A stretch of DNA of 64,000 nucleotides from Rhodoferax potami (GCF_032193805.1 NZ_JAVBIK010000001.1:2997001-3061000), one strand, 5' to 3'; shown: positions 37,300-47,444, counted from the stretch's first letter. Numbers and translations: made by a program. Notes: generated by a model not told the origin, from the sequence alone.

Positions 37300-38375
37300 A
37301 TGGCCTCACTTATTGAACACCTCATCAAGCTCACGGATCACCGCGACCGCGATCTGCTGGAGCTCACCCTCTCCAAAGCCCTGATTGACTTGGTGCCTAT
37401 CCAGCGGGTGCTGGTATCCAAGGTTGTCAGCGAAGAGGGCGTCAAACGCTGGATGGATGTCACCGTGCTCGATGCACGCGGTGGTGGCAAAGTGGTAGAT
37501 CCCTTGCGCGTGGACTTTCAAACCCTGCCTATGCTGGAGGACAACCGGGACCGCTTGCATTGCATCCAACGTCGTGAACGCGTCGAAATTGCCTGGGCGG
37601 GCGAGGACGGACCACGAATTACCTATTTGCCGCTATTTGCTGACCCGGTGGCCGACGTGGAGGGCGTGCTGGAAATCCATTCGGCCAGTGCGCTGCTCGA
37701 CGAGCAGCTCATGGTGATTGCGGATGTGTCGCGTGTTTTTCGCAATATGTACCGGTTGCTGGCCTACAGCGATCGGGATGCCTTGACGGGTCTGCTCAAC
37801 CGCAAGTCTCTGGATGACACGTTTTACAGCGCCGTCCTTGAAGAGTTGGGCGAGATGCAGGATGCGGCAGCCGAAGCCCGCCAGATCGTGTTGGCAGCGG
37901 GGCAGGAGCGCCGGCACCGGGTGCCTCCCAACTATTGGCTGGGCACCATCTGTGTAGATAACTTCGGCACGATCAACGACCATCATGGGCACCTGATCGC
38001 AGAGGAGGTGCTGCTCTTGGTCGCGCGCATCATGAACAACACCTTCCGCACCTACGATCGTTTGTACCGATTCGGGGGGAGCAGTTCGCGGTGTTGATGC
38101 ATTGCCCCGATGAGGCCTTGGTGCTTGCGGCATTTGAGCGGTTCCGGGCCAATATCGAGAAATTCAATTTCCCACAGGTGGGTCATTTGACGATTTGCGG
38201 CGGCTTCACCCGGGTGACGCCTGATGATTCGCCAAACACTGCCCTGGAGCGCGCAGAGCGCGCGGTTGACTATGGGCAGCACCACGGCCGGAACAAGGTC
38301 TTCAGCCATGCGGAACTCGTGCGTAAAGGCTTTTTTGCCGAGGCCCTGAAAATCGGTGCGGTGGATATTTTTTAG
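37300..38375 (+). pseudogene. GGDEF domain protein, frameshifted inside the signature
   Basis: The first frame (37300-38097) codes a GAF-like sensory part (about 1-150) and most of a GGDEF domain. It then changes from YRFGG to SSSRC and stops. The continuation in the next frame (38091-38375) reads FAVLMHCPDEALV through RAVDYGQHHGRNKVFS, the normal C-terminal half. One extra G in the six-G run 38073-38078 restores a 357-residue protein with the signature GGEQF. Either the gene is inactive or one base is missing from the sequence. If repaired, the GGEQF signature departs from GG[DE]EF, so cyclase activity is uncertain. Confidence 0.85.
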
Positions 38376-38400
38376 TGAGATATTGCCGGTAATCCGGCAT

Positions 38401-38429
38401 AAAAAAGGGCACCTCGGTGCCCTTTTTTT
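38401..38429. terminator. Bidirectional Rho-independent terminator
   Basis: A-run, GGGCACC TC GGTGCCC stem and T-run. It lies between the convergent GGDEF gene and rne and can end both. Confidence 0.92.
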
Positions 38430-38434
38430 ATGAA

Positions 38435-38459
38435 CAGTCACCGCGCATGGCGGTGACTG
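38435..38459. repeat. Stem-loop just past the rne stop
   Basis: A perfect ten-base stem (CAGTCACCGC / GCGGTGACTG) with a five-base loop, eleven bases past the rne stop and before the terminator at 38401-38429. It probably forms the 3' end structure of the rne mRNA. Confidence 0.6.
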
Positions 38460-38469
38460 GACTGGCAGC

Positions 38470-41442
38470 TTAAGCCGTTTGATCGTTCTCAAACGGAAGC
38501 TTCATGTCACGCAGATCGCGACGGGTCTCGACCAACACCAAGGGGCGGTCGTCAAGCTCCACAGGAGCAGGACGCTCGCGGGGGACGTGCACTGGCTTGG
38601 GTTCGGCGGCAATCGCAGCTTGCACGGCTGCGATTTTGTCTGCATCCGAGTTCACCCATTGCAGGCCAGAGCTGCTGGCCACTTCCACCAAGGCAGCGGT
38701 CGGCAGGCTGTAGCCTGCCACTTTGGGCATGCGTCCGGCAGGTGCCGCTTCCGCTACCTGGGCGGGCGCTGGCGCTACGGGTGCTGCGACAGGCGCTGCA
38801 GCTACCGGTGCGGGTGCGCTTACCTCAGCGGCCACTGGTGCGGCGGCTTGCGGTGCCACAGTCACGGCCACGGCTTCCGGAGCAGCACTCGCCTCGGGCG
38901 CCACTGCTGCGGCTTCTGCACCGTCGATCGCGTTGCGCTGACCATTTTCACCACGGGGGCCGCGGTTGCCACGGTCACGACCGTAGCGGTCACGCGAGCG
39001 GCGTTCACGCGGTTCCTGCGCAGCACCGTTGTCGGCGGCAGCTTCGCCAGTAGCGACGGCTTCAGCGACTTCGTTGCCGGTAGCGTCAGTCACGGCTGCT
39101 TGTGGCGCTTGACCTTCGTCCTGGCGTGGCGCCCGGTCGTTGCGGCGTCCACGGCCACGGCCATTGCGGCCTTCGCGTGGTTCGCGTCCTTCAGCGCTTG
39201 GGTCTGCTGCGGGCACTGCACCCTCTGTCAGCGCTTGGGGCGCTACTACTTCGCTGGTGGGCTCCGTAGCGCGTACGTCTGTGCGCTCGCCGTTGCGCGG
39301 TCCGCGGTTGCCGCGTTCGTTGCGGTTGCCGCGCTCCTGGCGGCCTTCGCGGGGCTGCTGAGTGCCACCTTGGTCGGCCTGAACGCTGACCTCAGGGTTG
39401 ACCGCTTTGGCTTGTTCGGCGTCCATGCGATCTTGGCGGGGGGCTTGGTTGCGTTCGTCGCGCTCATTACGGGCACCCCGTTCGCCACGCTCGGGGCGTG
39501 CATTGCGGTCACCGCGCTCATTGCGGTTGCCACGGTCATTGCGCTCGCCGCGGCTGTCTGGGCGGGCATCGGTACGTGCTTCGCCACGGCCTTCCGTATT
39601 GCGTTCGCCACGCTGGTTGCGGCCGCCGTTACGGCCACCATCGCGGCCTGGACGAGCTTCGCGCTTCTCTTCTGTCTTGACCGGAGCCGGGGCCACAGGG
39701 GCTGGAGCGGCAGCGGGAGCTGCAAACAAAGACTTGAGCCAAGCAAAGAAGCCTGTAGGTGCCGGGGCCGCTGCAACCGGAGCTGCGGGCGCTGCTATCA
39801 CCTTGACGGGTTCTGGCTTAGGAGGCGCGATCGGTGCGGGGGCATCAGGCAACACGCCCTTGATGACGGGCGTTTGCTTGTTGGTCGGCTCTTGGGAGCG
39901 ACGGGTCACACCTGTGCCTTCTTCCATGTCGTCAGCCATCTTGTAGCTGGCTTCGATGTGGTCGAGGCGTGGGTCGTCGTGCTTCAAGCGCTCAAGCTTG
40001 TAGTTGGGCGTTTCCAGGGTCTTGTTGGGCACCATCAACACATTGATGCGTTGCTTCAACTCGATCTTGGCAATTTCGGTGCGCTTTTCATTCAATAGGA
40101 ACGAAGCCACTTCCACGGGAACCTGACACAGCACCGAGGCGGTGTTGTCTTTGAGAGACTCTTCCTGGATGATGCGCAAAATTTGCAAGGCGCTGGACTC
40201 AGTGTCACGGATGTGGCCGGAACCACCGCAACGCGGGCAGGGGATGGACGCACCTTCGGACAAGGCCGGGCGCAGGCGCTGGCGGCTCATTTCCATCAAA
40301 CCGAACTTGGAGATGGTGCCGAACTGCACGCGGGCACGGTCCTGGCGCAGGGCGTCGCGCAAGCGGTTTTCCACTTCGCGGCGGTTGCGGGACTCTTCCA
40401 TGTCGATAAAGTCGATCACGATCAAGCCACCCAAGTCGCGCAGGCGCATCTGGCGGGCCACTTCGTCAGCGGCTTCTAGGTTGGTTCGGGTCGCGGTTTC
40501 TTCGATGTCGCCGCCCTTGATGGCGCGGGCCGAGTTCACGTCCACCGACACCAAAGCTTCGGTGTGGTCGATCACGATGGCGCCGCCCGAAGGCAATGTC
40601 ACGGTGCGGGCGTAAGCTGACTCGATTTGGTGTTCGATCTGGAAGCGGCTGAACAGCGGCGCGTCGTCGCGGTAGCGCTTCACGCGGGCTGCGTGCTCAG
40701 GCATCACGTGGGCCATGAACTGCTGGGCCTGCTCGTACACGTCGTCGGTGTCGATCAGGATGTCGCCGATGTCGTTGTTGAAGTAGTCGCGGATCGCGCG
40801 GATCACGAGGCTGGATTCCTGGTAAATCAGGAAAGCACCCTTGGCACCCTTGGCAGCGCCGTCGATGGCACCCCAGAGTTTCAACAGGTAGTTCAAATCC
40901 CACTGCAGTTCGGGCGCGCTGCGGCCGATGCCGGCTGTGCGGGCGATGATGGACATGCCGTTGGGGTATTCCAACTGGTCCATGTTTTCTTTGAGTTCAG
41001 CACGGTCGTCGCCCTCGATACGGCGGCTGACGCCACCGCCACGGGGGTTATTGGGCATCAGCACGACGTAGCGGCCGGCCAGAGAGATGAAGGTGGTCAG
41101 GGCTGCGCCCTTGTTGCCACGCTCTTCTTTTTCGACCTGAACCAGCAGTTCCTGGCCCTCGCGGATCGCGTCCTGGATGCGGGCATTGCTCGCAGACACG
41201 CCTTGCTGGAAATACTGCTTCGAGATTTCCTTGAAAGGCAGGAAGCCGTGGCGGTCTTCACCGTAGTCCACAAAACAGGCTTCTAGGGACGGCTCTACGC
41301 GGGTAACGACCGCTTTGTAGATGTTGCCTTTGCGTTGTTCGCGGCCTTCAATTTCGATTTCGTAGTCGAGGAGTTTTTGTCCGTCGACGATAGCCAAGCG
41401 GCGTTCTTCAGCCTGCGTGGCGTTGATCAGCATCCGTTTCAT
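38470..41442 (-). CDS. rne: Ribonuclease E
   Basis: About 990 residues; the main endonuclease of RNA turnover and rRNA processing. The catalytic half (about 1-510) starts [19 protein letters not shown] and carries the S1 domain, the DNase I-like domain with [14 protein letters not shown] and IVIDFIDME, and the zinc-link [12 protein letters not shown]. The C-terminal half is a disordered Arg/Asn/Gly/Glu-rich stretch, then Ala/Pro/Val-rich, as expected for an RNA- and degradosome-binding scaffold. The ATG at 41442 is chosen because AAGGA lies eight bases upstream; an ATG nine bases earlier touches that box. Confidence 0.97.
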   Translation of the reverse strand: MKRMLINATQAEERRLAIVDGQKLLDYEIEIEGREQRKGNIYKAVVTRVEPSLEACFVDYGEDRHGFLPFKEISKQYFQQGVSASNARIQDAIREGQELLVQVEKEERGNKGAALTTFISLAGRYVVLMPNNPRGGGVSRRIEGDDRAELKENMDQLEYPNGMSIIARTAGIGRSAPELQWDLNYLLKLWGAIDGAAKGAKGAFLIYQESSLVIRAIRDYFNNDIGDILIDTDDVYEQAQQFMAHVMPEHAARVKRYRDDAPLFSRFQIEHQIESAYARTVTLPSGGAIVIDHTEALVSVDVNSARAIKGGDIEETATRTNLEAADEVARQMRLRDLGGLIVIDFIDMEESRNRREVENRLRDALRQDRARVQFGTISKFGLMEMSRQRLRPALSEGASIPCPRCGGSGHIRDTESSALQILRIIQEESLKDNTASVLCQVPVEVASFLLNEKRTEIAKIELKQRINVLMVPNKTLETPNYKLERLKHDDPRLDHIEASYKMADDMEEGTGVTRRSQEPTNKQTPVIKGVLPDAPAPIAPPKPEPVKVIAAPAAPVAAAPAPTGFFAWLKSLFAAPAAAPAPVAPAPVKTEEKREARPGRDGGRNGGRNQRGERNTEGRGEARTDARPDSRGERNDRGNRNERGDRNARPERGERGARNERDERNQAPRQDRMDAEQAKAVNPEVSVQADQGGTQQPREGRQERGNRNERGNRGPRNGERTDVRATEPTSEVVAPQALTEGAVPAADPSAEGREPREGRNGRGRGRRNDRAPRQDEGQAPQAAVTDATGNEVAEAVATGEAAADNGAAQEPRERRSRDRYGRDRGNRGPRGENGQRNAIDGAEAAAVAPEASAAPEAVAVTVAPQAAAPVAAEVSAPAPVAAAPVAAPVAPAPAQVAEAAPAGRMPKVAGYSLPTAALVEVASSSGLQWVNSDADKIAAVQAAIAAEPKPVHVPRERPAPVELDDRPLVLVETRRDLRDMKLPFENDQTA

Positions 41443-41651
41443 GGATTGCATCCTTCTTCAATTAGTACATGCCCGGTGGGGGCTCACGAAGTCGGACTGA
41501 CGAATTGAAGTGAGGAGGAATTGCCGGAGAACTTCAGGTTACACGAGGTGTCGAAGCGTAGGCGCGTGGATGGGGACGAGGGAATGCGTTTGTGAACTCG
41601 CTACAAAAATGCTAGCTGGTTGCGCAGGTATTACCGGGGCTGCAGGCCGAT

Positions 41652-41691
41652 TTGTGCCACCAAACGGGGCGTAAACGCTCCGCAGGCACAA
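41652..41691. promoter_or_regulatory. Stem-loop in the rne 5' leader / rluC divergent region
   Basis: A two-part hairpin: outer arms TTGTGCC and GGCACAA, inner arms CGGGGCG and CGCTCCG with a TAAA loop. It lies 210 bp upstream of rne within the 495-bp gap 41443-41937, which shows no gene. In E. coli the long rne leader folds into hairpins that RNase E itself recognises, so this may be an autoregulatory element. It could equally act on the rluC side. Confidence 0.45.
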
Positions 41692-41937
41692 GGTGATCAG
41701 GCTTAGCAACACAAACATCTCGTTTCATTCCGCCCGCCAACCGTGGGTTGGCAGACTTGGGGTATTCCGTATCAGGGTTTCAATTCGTCGGCTTGACCGT
41801 GTGGTGTCGCTGCCATCACAGGCAGGTGGCGTGTGATTTACAGCTGGCGCCAAACGGGGACTTCGACCTTCCAGCGCTGCGTTCAGTGGGGTGTGGACTA
41901 AACTCCAGACAAATCAACCACTTACGGCGCGTCGCTA

Positions 41938-43024
41938 GTGAAACACATTATAGGGGGCAAAGAGCCCTCAACGGCCCCCCTGGCCAACACCCAAGTCAAA
42001 TCCGTGACGGTGGATGAAGACAGCGCTGGCCAGCGCCTCGACAACTTCCTGATGCGGGAGCTCAAGGGCGTCCCCAAGACCCACGTTTACCGCATCATCC
42101 GCAGCGGCGAAGTCCGCGTAAACAAAGGCCGCGCCAGCGCCGACACCCGCATTGCCGCGGGCGACCTTATCCGCCTGCCACCGGTGCGCACGTCCGAGCG
42201 TGCAGACCAGAAAACAGCTGCGATGGCCGAGCAGGCTCACCGCTTTGTGCCCGCCAAGGACTTCCCGGTGCTATTTGAAGATGACCATTTTCTGGCGGTG
42301 AACAAACCGGCAGGCGTGGCGGTGCATGGCGGTTCAGGGGTGAGTTTTGGGGTGATTGAGCAATTGCGCATGGCACGCCCCAAGGCGACGTTTCTGGAGC
42401 TGGTGCACCGGCTGGACCGGGAAACCAGCGGCATTCTGCTGGTCGCCAAGAAACGCAGCGCCTTGAAGAACTTGCAAGACCAGTTCCGCGAACGCGAGAC
42501 TGGCAAAACCTATCTGGCTCTGGTGGCAGGGCAGTGGCCGGCTGAATAAGAAGGTCTTGGACAAGTCTTTGCAGAAATACCTGCTGCCGGATGGTGAGCG
42601 CCGTGTCCGCGTGGTGGCCAAAGACCATGCGGACGCCATGCCGTCCTTGAGTTTGGTCAAGGTGCATTCGGTCACGCCCGCGGCTTGCGTTGCGCAAACG
42701 CCGCAGCAAAAGGCTTATTCCTTGTTGGAGGTGACGATCAAGACCGGTCGCACCCACCAGATCCGGGTGCACTTGGCCTCGGAAGGCATGGGCATTGTGG
42801 GCGATGACAAATATGGCGATTTCGAGCTGAACAAGGCGCTGGCCCGTGACGAAGGGCTCGTGCCGCTCAAGCGCATGTTTTTGCACGCCTGGCGATTCCA
42901 GTGCAACCACCCGGCGACCGGTGAGCGCGTGGCCCTGCAGACCGACCTGCCGCCCGAGCTTGCCCGTTTTCTGCTGCAGGCCATTCCTGAAGAACCGGGC
43001 GCGATGGCACCGGTTCAGGGTTAA
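41938..43024 (+). pseudogene. rluC: 23S rRNA pseudouridine synthase RluC, frameshifted
   Basis: RluC makes pseudouridines in 23S rRNA. The first frame, from a GTG at 41938, holds an S4 RNA-binding domain (about 20-80) and the catalytic HRLDRETSG (Asp near 160), then ends prematurely after GQWPAE at 42549. The second frame (visible from 42545, ATG-like codon at 42557) continues with NKKVLDKSLQKYLLPDGERR and TGRTHQIRVHLAS to the normal end. Removing one base near 42544 joins them into about 361 residues. The divergent rne-rluC order matches other proteobacteria. The frameshift may be a sequence error. Confidence 0.9.
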
Positions 43025-43032
43025 ATCGAGGC

Positions 43033-43707
43033 ATGAATTCCACCGCTTTCCGCCCCCGCCGTTTTGATCTGATCGCATTCGATTGGGATGGCACCTTGTT
43101 TGACTCCACCGCCCTCATTACCCGCTGCATCCAGCTGGCGGTGCAGGATGTAGGGGGCACCGTTCCCAGCGACAAGGATGCGTCCTATGTCATTGGTATG
43201 GGCCTGATGCAAGCATTGGCCCATGCCGCGCCGGATGTGCCGGCTGACAAATACCCGCTGTTAGGTGCACGCTACAAGCACCACTACAGCGTGCACCAGA
43301 ACGACATCACCCTGTTTACAGGTGTGCTGGAGATGCTGGATCGCCTCAAAGCCCGCCAGCACCTGCTGACAGTTGCCACCGGCAAAAGCCGAGGCGGCCT
43401 GAATGAAGCGCTGCGCGATGTGAACCTGCAAGGCATTTTTGATGGCTCCCGCACGGCGGACGAAACCGCCGGCAAGCCCCACCCCCTGATGCTGCAAGAG
43501 CTGATGATGGAATTCGGGGTGGAGGCTGACCGGGTACTGATGATCGGCGACACCACGCATGACTTGCAAATGGCGGTGAACGCCGGATGCGCCAGCGTGG
43601 CCGTGAGCTACGGCGCGCATGAGCCGGACAGCTTCGAGGTGCTGGGGCCCTTGGCGATTGCCCACTCCGTGGCGGAGTTGGACGCCTGGTTGCAGGCCAA
43701 CGCCTGA
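43033..43707 (+). CDS. HAD-family phosphatase (phosphoglycolate phosphatase-like)
   Basis: A 224-residue HAD hydrolase of subclass IA. Motif I is FDWDGTLFDS (Asp nucleophile near residue 17), motif II is VATGKSRGG, and motifs III/IV are GKPHPLML and MIGDTTHDLQMA. The cap domain is helical. Family members remove phosphate from phosphoglycolate and similar small metabolites; the substrate cannot be read from sequence. It follows rluC by eight bases, a neighbour arrangement common in betaproteobacteria, and precedes the Rieske gene. Confidence 0.9.
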   Translation: MNSTAFRPRRFDLIAFDWDGTLFDSTALITRCIQLAVQDVGGTVPSDKDASYVIGMGLMQALAHAAPDVPADKYPLLGARYKHHYSVHQNDITLFTGVLEMLDRLKARQHLLTVATGKSRGGLNEALRDVNLQGIFDGSRTADETAGKPHPLMLQELMMEFGVEADRVLMIGDTTHDLQMAVNAGCASVAVSYGAHEPDSFEVLGPLAIAHSVAELDAWLQANA

Positions 43708-43734
43708 CTTTGACACGCCAGATCAGGAGCCACC

Positions 43735-44118
43735 ATGCCAGACGCCCTTCCCGACACGCCCGGAATTGCCTTGTGCAACTCCGCTGATTTGGTGGATAGC
43801 GGGCTGGCGGTGCCTTTTGATGTGATCTATTGCGGGCAGACTTGTTATGCCTTTGCGATTCGCTATGCGGGCAAGGTGTATGCCTATTTGAATCGTTGCT
43901 CGCACGTTCCCATGGAAATGGACTACCAGCCCAACCGGTTCTTTGATTTGACCGGTCATTGGTTGATATGTGCCACCCATGGCGCCATGTACAGCCCCCA
44001 AACCGGCATGTGCCGCACGGGCCCGTGCCGAGGTGGGCTGGTCTCGATCGCCTTGTCCGAGGTGGATGGCGTCGTCCACTGGCATACTTCCTCCCATCTC
44101 CAACCGGTAGTGTTTTAA
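43735..44118 (+). CDS. Rieske [2Fe-2S] domain protein
   Basis: A 127-residue soluble protein made of a single Rieske domain. The cluster ligands are Cys55 and His57 (CSH) and Cys79 and His82 (CATH), and the GMCRTGPCRGG loop follows. No membrane anchor or signal peptide is present, so it resembles small ferredoxin-like Rieske proteins rather than the bc1 subunit. Its electron partner is unknown. It stops one base before the S49 peptidase ATG, so the two are co-transcribed. Confidence 0.92.
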   Translation: MPDALPDTPGIALCNSADLVDSGLAVPFDVIYCGQTCYAFAIRYAGKVYAYLNRCSHVPMEMDYQPNRFFDLTGHWLICATHGAMYSPQTGMCRTGPCRGGLVSIALSEVDGVVHWHTSSHLQPVVF

Positions 44119-45159
44119 ATGACGGAACCCCAAATGCCGACAGGTATGCCTGAAGATCCAAATATGCCTGTAGCCGGCAATGAGTCTGCGCAAGCAGCTC
44201 CTGAGAAGATAGCAAGTACCGCCAAGAATTCTGACGCGGGCTGGGAGCGTGCCACGCTGGAAAAGCTCGCAACTGCAACCTTGGTCGAGCAACGCAGCGC
44301 GCGCCGGTGGCGCAATGGCATCCGGATTGCATGGCTGGTGTTTCTGTCGGTGGTGGTGTGGATGGGCTTGCAACAAAGCGGCGCGCCCGCCGATATCGCC
44401 ACACCCCACACGGCGGTCGTGAGCATCCGGGGCGAAATTGCGTCAGGCAATGAGGCCAGTGCCGATGTGGTCGTAGCATCCATGCGCTCAGCCTTTGAAG
44501 ATCAGGGGGCGAAGGCCGTGGTCTTGTTGATCAACTCCCCCGGCGGCAGCCCGGTGCAAGCCGGCATCATCAACGATGAGATCCGGCGTCTGAAAGCGCT
44601 GCACAACAAACCGGTCTATGCAGTGGTCGAAGAGACCTGTGCTTCCGCCGCTTACTACATCGCTGTAGCAGCTGATGAAATCTATGTCGACAAGGCCAGC
44701 ATCGTCGGCAGCATCGGAGTGCTGATGGACGGTTTTGGTTTCACGGGCTTGATGGATAAGCTCGGTGTGGAGCGCCGTTTGATGACGGCAGGGGAGAACA
44801 AGGGTTTGCTTGACCCGTTCAGCCCCCAGACCGAGAAGCAGCGTGCCTTCGCCCAGTCCATGTTGGACCAGATTCACCAGCAATTCATTGCCGTGGTGAA
44901 AGAGGGCCGCGGCAAGCGGCTCACCGAGACCCCGGAGGTATTCAGCGGCCTATTCTGGACCGGTCAGCAGGCGATCGACCTCGGCTTGGCCGACAAGTTG
45001 GGCAATATTGATTACGTGGCCCGCGAAGTCGTGAAGGCCGAAGAGATCGTGGATTACACCCGCAAGGAAAACGTGGCCGAGCGGCTGGTCAAGCGTTTTG
45101 GTGCCTCGATCGGTGATGGTGCAGTGAAGGCGCTGCGTTCGTTGCCAGCGCTTCACTGA
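44119..45159 (+). CDS. S49 family peptidase (SppA/SohB-like)
   Basis: A 346-residue inner-membrane protease with a cytoplasmic N-tail, one transmembrane segment (about 75-92, IRIAWLVFLSVVVWMGL) and a periplasmic S49 domain. The nucleophile Ser lies in ETCASAAYYIA near residue 176, and the general-base Lys is probably the one in GFGFTGLMDKLGV. INSPGGSPVQAG forms the oxyanion region. The family degrades signal peptides and membrane proteins. Length fits the short, single-domain form. It directly follows the Rieske gene. Confidence 0.92.
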   Translation: MTEPQMPTGMPEDPNMPVAGNESAQAAPEKIASTAKNSDAGWERATLEKLATATLVEQRSARRWRNGIRIAWLVFLSVVVWMGLQQSGAPADIATPHTAVVSIRGEIASGNEASADVVVASMRSAFEDQGAKAVVLLINSPGGSPVQAGIINDEIRRLKALHNKPVYAVVEETCASAAYYIAVAADEIYVDKASIVGSIGVLMDGFGFTGLMDKLGVERRLMTAGENKGLLDPFSPQTEKQRAFAQSMLDQIHQQFIAVVKEGRGKRLTETPEVFSGLFWTGQQAIDLGLADKLGNIDYVAREVVKAEEIVDYTRKENVAERLVKRFGASIGDGAVKALRSLPALH

Positions 45160-45168
45160 ACGCGGGGC

Positions 45169-45924
45169 CTAGCGGCCGAGGGCGAACACGGTTGGCGTGG
45201 CGTTGTCCAAGGTCCAGCCGCTGTGTTTCCAGTGCTTGACCGTCTGGCTATGGGTGCAGGCAGTTGCCAGTGTCAGGCCGCTGGAGGTGGCCAGCCGTGT
45301 GTTGGTTTGCAGCGTTTGCAGCAGGCTCTGCAGCAGGGCGGTGTTGCGGTAGGGTGTCTCGATAAAAATTTGTGTCTGCCCGGATTTAAGCGCCAAGGAT
45401 TCCAGCTCCTTGATGCGCTTGATCCGTTCTGAGGGTTCGGACGGCACATAGCCGACAAACGCAAAGTTCTGGCCGTTCAACCCACTGGCAGCCAAAGCCA
45501 ATAAAAGCGATACCGGTCCCACCAAGGACACTACCGGAATCCCCAATTCATGGGCAGCACGCACCACCGACGAGCCCGGGTCGGCAATGGCAGGCATACC
45601 CGCTTCGCTCACCAGCCCAACGTCATGGCCTTGCAAAGCAGCGGCGAGCAGGGGTTTGGCGTCGAAGCCGCCAAGGTGGTCGCCTTTTTTGTGCACCTCC
45701 CGGGGGAGCTCTTGGAGCTGCATGTCTTGAATCGTTGTATTCAAAGGGTGCGATTCACCCACGCGCTTGAGGTAGGCCCGGGTGCTTTTGGCATTCTCGC
45801 AAATCCAGTAGCGCAAGGCGGCCGCACGCTGCAGGGTTTGCTGCGGCATGCTGTCTGAGAGGGGGCTTTGGCTTGTGCAGCCGAAATCCAGCGGCGCCGG
45901 CACCAAATACAGGGTGCCGGTCAT
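45169..45924 (-). CDS. RsmI-like SAM-dependent methyltransferase
   Basis: A 251-residue tetrapyrrole-methylase-fold enzyme related to RsmI. Evidence: TGTLYLVPAPL at the N-terminus, the EVHKKGDHLGGF segment, VGLVSEAGMPAIADPGSSVV (the SAM-binding GMP.I.DPG region) and VVSLVGPVSLLLALAASGL. The N-terminal part differs from canonical RsmI, so rRNA methylation is only probable. The ATG at 45924 overlaps the maf stop by four bases (ATGA), which favours it over the ATG at 45939. Confidence 0.85.
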   Translation of the reverse strand: MTGTLYLVPAPLDFGCTSQSPLSDSMPQQTLQRAAALRYWICENAKSTRAYLKRVGESHPLNTTIQDMQLQELPREVHKKGDHLGGFDAKPLLAAALQGHDVGLVSEAGMPAIADPGSSVVRAAHELGIPVVSLVGPVSLLLALAASGLNGQNFAFVGYVPSEPSERIKRIKELESLALKSGQTQIFIETPYRNTALLQSLLQTLQTNTRLATSSGLTLATACTHSQTVKHWKHSGWTLDNATPTVFALGR

Positions 45925-46526
45925 GTTGCTTGCTCCCACAGGTTCAAGCCGGCTGCACGCAGCATGCGGCAGGTGCGAATCAGCGGAAGTCCGACCAGCG
46001 CCGTGGGGTCATCGTTGTCAATCGCCTCCAGCAGGCTGATGCCCAAGCCCTCGCTCTTGGCGCTGCCTGCGCAGTCATAGGGCGTTTCCGCGCGCAGGTA
46101 TTGTTCTATTTCCGCATCGCCCAAGTCCCTGAATTGCACCCTCACAGGTGCCAAGTCCTCTTGCATAAAGCTGCTGGCTTTGCATACCACGGCCACGGCA
46201 GTTTGAAAAATCACCGTTTGGCCGCGCATGGCCTGCAATTGAGCCACGGCACGGTCATGCGTGCGCGGCTTGCCCAAAGGCTGGCCGTGCAAGTCAGCGA
46301 CTTGGTCTGAGCCGATCACAATGCAATCGGGGTGTATGTCTGCGACCGCGCGGGCCTTGGCCAGGGCGAGTCGGCGGGCAAGTGCCGCAGGCGCTTCGCC
46401 GGGAAGTGGTGTCTCATCTACATCAGGTGCCGCAACGATAAAAGGCAGGCGCAATCGCGCCAGGAGTTCGCGCCGGTATACCGAGGTGGAGCCCAGGACG
46501 AGTTTTCTGGAAGGGGAGCTTTGCAT
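45921..46526 (-). CDS. Maf-like nucleotide pyrophosphatase
   Basis: A 201-residue Maf/HAM1-fold protein, expected to hydrolyse non-canonical or selected nucleoside triphosphates. Conserved blocks are LVLGSTSVYRRELLARL, DVDETPLPGEAPAALA, IVIGSDQVADLHGQPLGKP and the ETPYDCAGSAKSEGLGISLL region. The SDQV and GKP pattern suggests the YceF-like subgroup that prefers 7-methyl-GTP. It is co-translated with the RsmI-like gene. It diverges from yceD, which starts 25 bp away. Confidence 0.9.
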   Translation of the reverse strand: MQSSPSRKLVLGSTSVYRRELLARLRLPFIVAAPDVDETPLPGEAPAALARRLALAKARAVADIHPDCIVIGSDQVADLHGQPLGKPRTHDRAVAQLQAMRGQTVIFQTAVAVVCKASSFMQEDLAPVRVQFRDLGDAEIEQYLRAETPYDCAGSAKSEGLGISLLEAIDNDDPTALVGLPLIRTCRMLRAAGLNLWEQAT

Positions 46527-46551
46527 GTAGCGATTCTCTTACACTGCGCGG

Positions 46552-47088
46552 ATGAAACATGAATACGTACCCCGTAGCCTTCCTGTCAAAGCCTTCGCAC
46601 AAGCTTCAGGCGCATTGGAGGGCAGCGTCCCGTTGACGGACATGGAGCGCTTGCGCGAGGAATCCCTGGGCCCGATCGAGGGAACATTGGTGAGCTTCTC
46701 CGCGGATGGAGAAATGCAAGAAGATGCAGCCGGTCAACCTGAACCATGGCTTCATCTCGAGGGATCCACTACCTTGGTGATGACGTGTCAGCGTTGTTTG
46801 GGGCCGGTTGCGACGGAGGTGGCTTTCGAGCGCTCTTTCCGTTTTGTTGCCAGCGAGGCACTTGCTGAGGTGGAGGACGAAGAGTCGGAGGAGGACGTCT
46901 TGGTGCTCAGCCGTGAATTCAATCTGCTAGAGCTGGTCGAAGACGAGCTGTTGATGTCTGTTCCACCGGTTCCCAAGCATGAGGAGTGCCCCGCGCCGGT
47001 CAAGCTTCAGGCGGCAGACGCTGATTTCGTTGATGCGCCCGCGGAAAAGCCGAATCCTTTTGCGGTGTTGCAGCAGCTCAAAAAGTAG
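46552..47088 (+). CDS. yceD: DUF177 / YceD family protein
   Basis: A 178-residue protein of the YceD/DUF177 family, which is encoded next to rpmF in many bacteria and is linked to 23S rRNA maturation. The conserved CQRCLGPV knuckle (residues 79-82 region) and a strongly acidic middle (EVEDEESEEDVLVL) are visible, as is the KPNPFAVLQQLKK C-terminus. It precedes rpmF by about 120 bp in the same direction, the usual arrangement. Confidence 0.92.
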   Translation: MKHEYVPRSLPVKAFAQASGALEGSVPLTDMERLREESLGPIEGTLVSFSADGEMQEDAAGQPEPWLHLEGSTTLVMTCQRCLGPVATEVAFERSFRFVASEALAEVEDEESEEDVLVLSREFNLLELVEDELLMSVPPVPKHEECPAPVKLQAADADFVDAPAEKPNPFAVLQQLKK

Positions 47089-47207
47089 GGGTTGGAGGCT
47101 GCGCGAAGTTTGGGCTATAATCTGAGGCTCCGCGTGCCAGACCTGCCGCGTTTTACTAACCCCAACCGTGTTGCCGCCTGCGCAGCACCTTTGCCCAGGA
47201 GCCGATC

Positions 47208-47390
47208 ATGGCAGTTCAACAAAACAAAAAATCTCCTTCCAAGCGCGGTATGCACCGTTCGCACAATGCACTGAACGTGCCCGGTATCGCAGTGGAACCC
47301 ACCACCGGCGAAATTCACTTGCGTCACCATATCAGCCCCACCGGTTTCTACCGTGGTCGCAAGGTGTTGAAGACAAAATCTGAAGCCTGA
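47208..47390 (+). CDS. rpmF: 50S ribosomal protein L32
   Basis: A 60-residue ribosomal protein. The N-terminal [20 protein letters not shown] and the C-terminal GFYRGRKVL block are diagnostic of L32. Zinc-binding cysteines are absent, as usual for proteobacterial L32. It is followed by a terminator-like hairpin and then by plsX, giving the standard yceD-rpmF-plsX-fab order. Confidence 0.97.
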   Translation: MAVQQNKKSPSKRGMHRSHNALNVPGIAVEPTTGEIHLRHHISPTGFYRGRKVLKTKSEA

Positions 47391-47406
47391 TTCACCTGAA
47401 TCCCGC

Positions 47407-47444
47407 AAAGCCCGAAGCTACAGTTTCTGTAGCGACGGGCTTTT
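47407..47444 (+). terminator. Terminator hairpin after rpmF
   Basis: AAAGCCCG and CGGGCTTT outer arms enclose a perfect GCTACAG / CTGTAGC stem with a TTT loop, ending in a short T-run. It should reduce read-through from rpmF into plsX. Confidence 0.8.

Noticed and set aside
38479-40098. 539-codon open frame on the plus strand across rne
   Set aside because: It is antisense to the well-supported rne gene, rich in Cys/Trp/Arg with no recognisable domain, and reflects GC-rich codon bias on the opposite strand.
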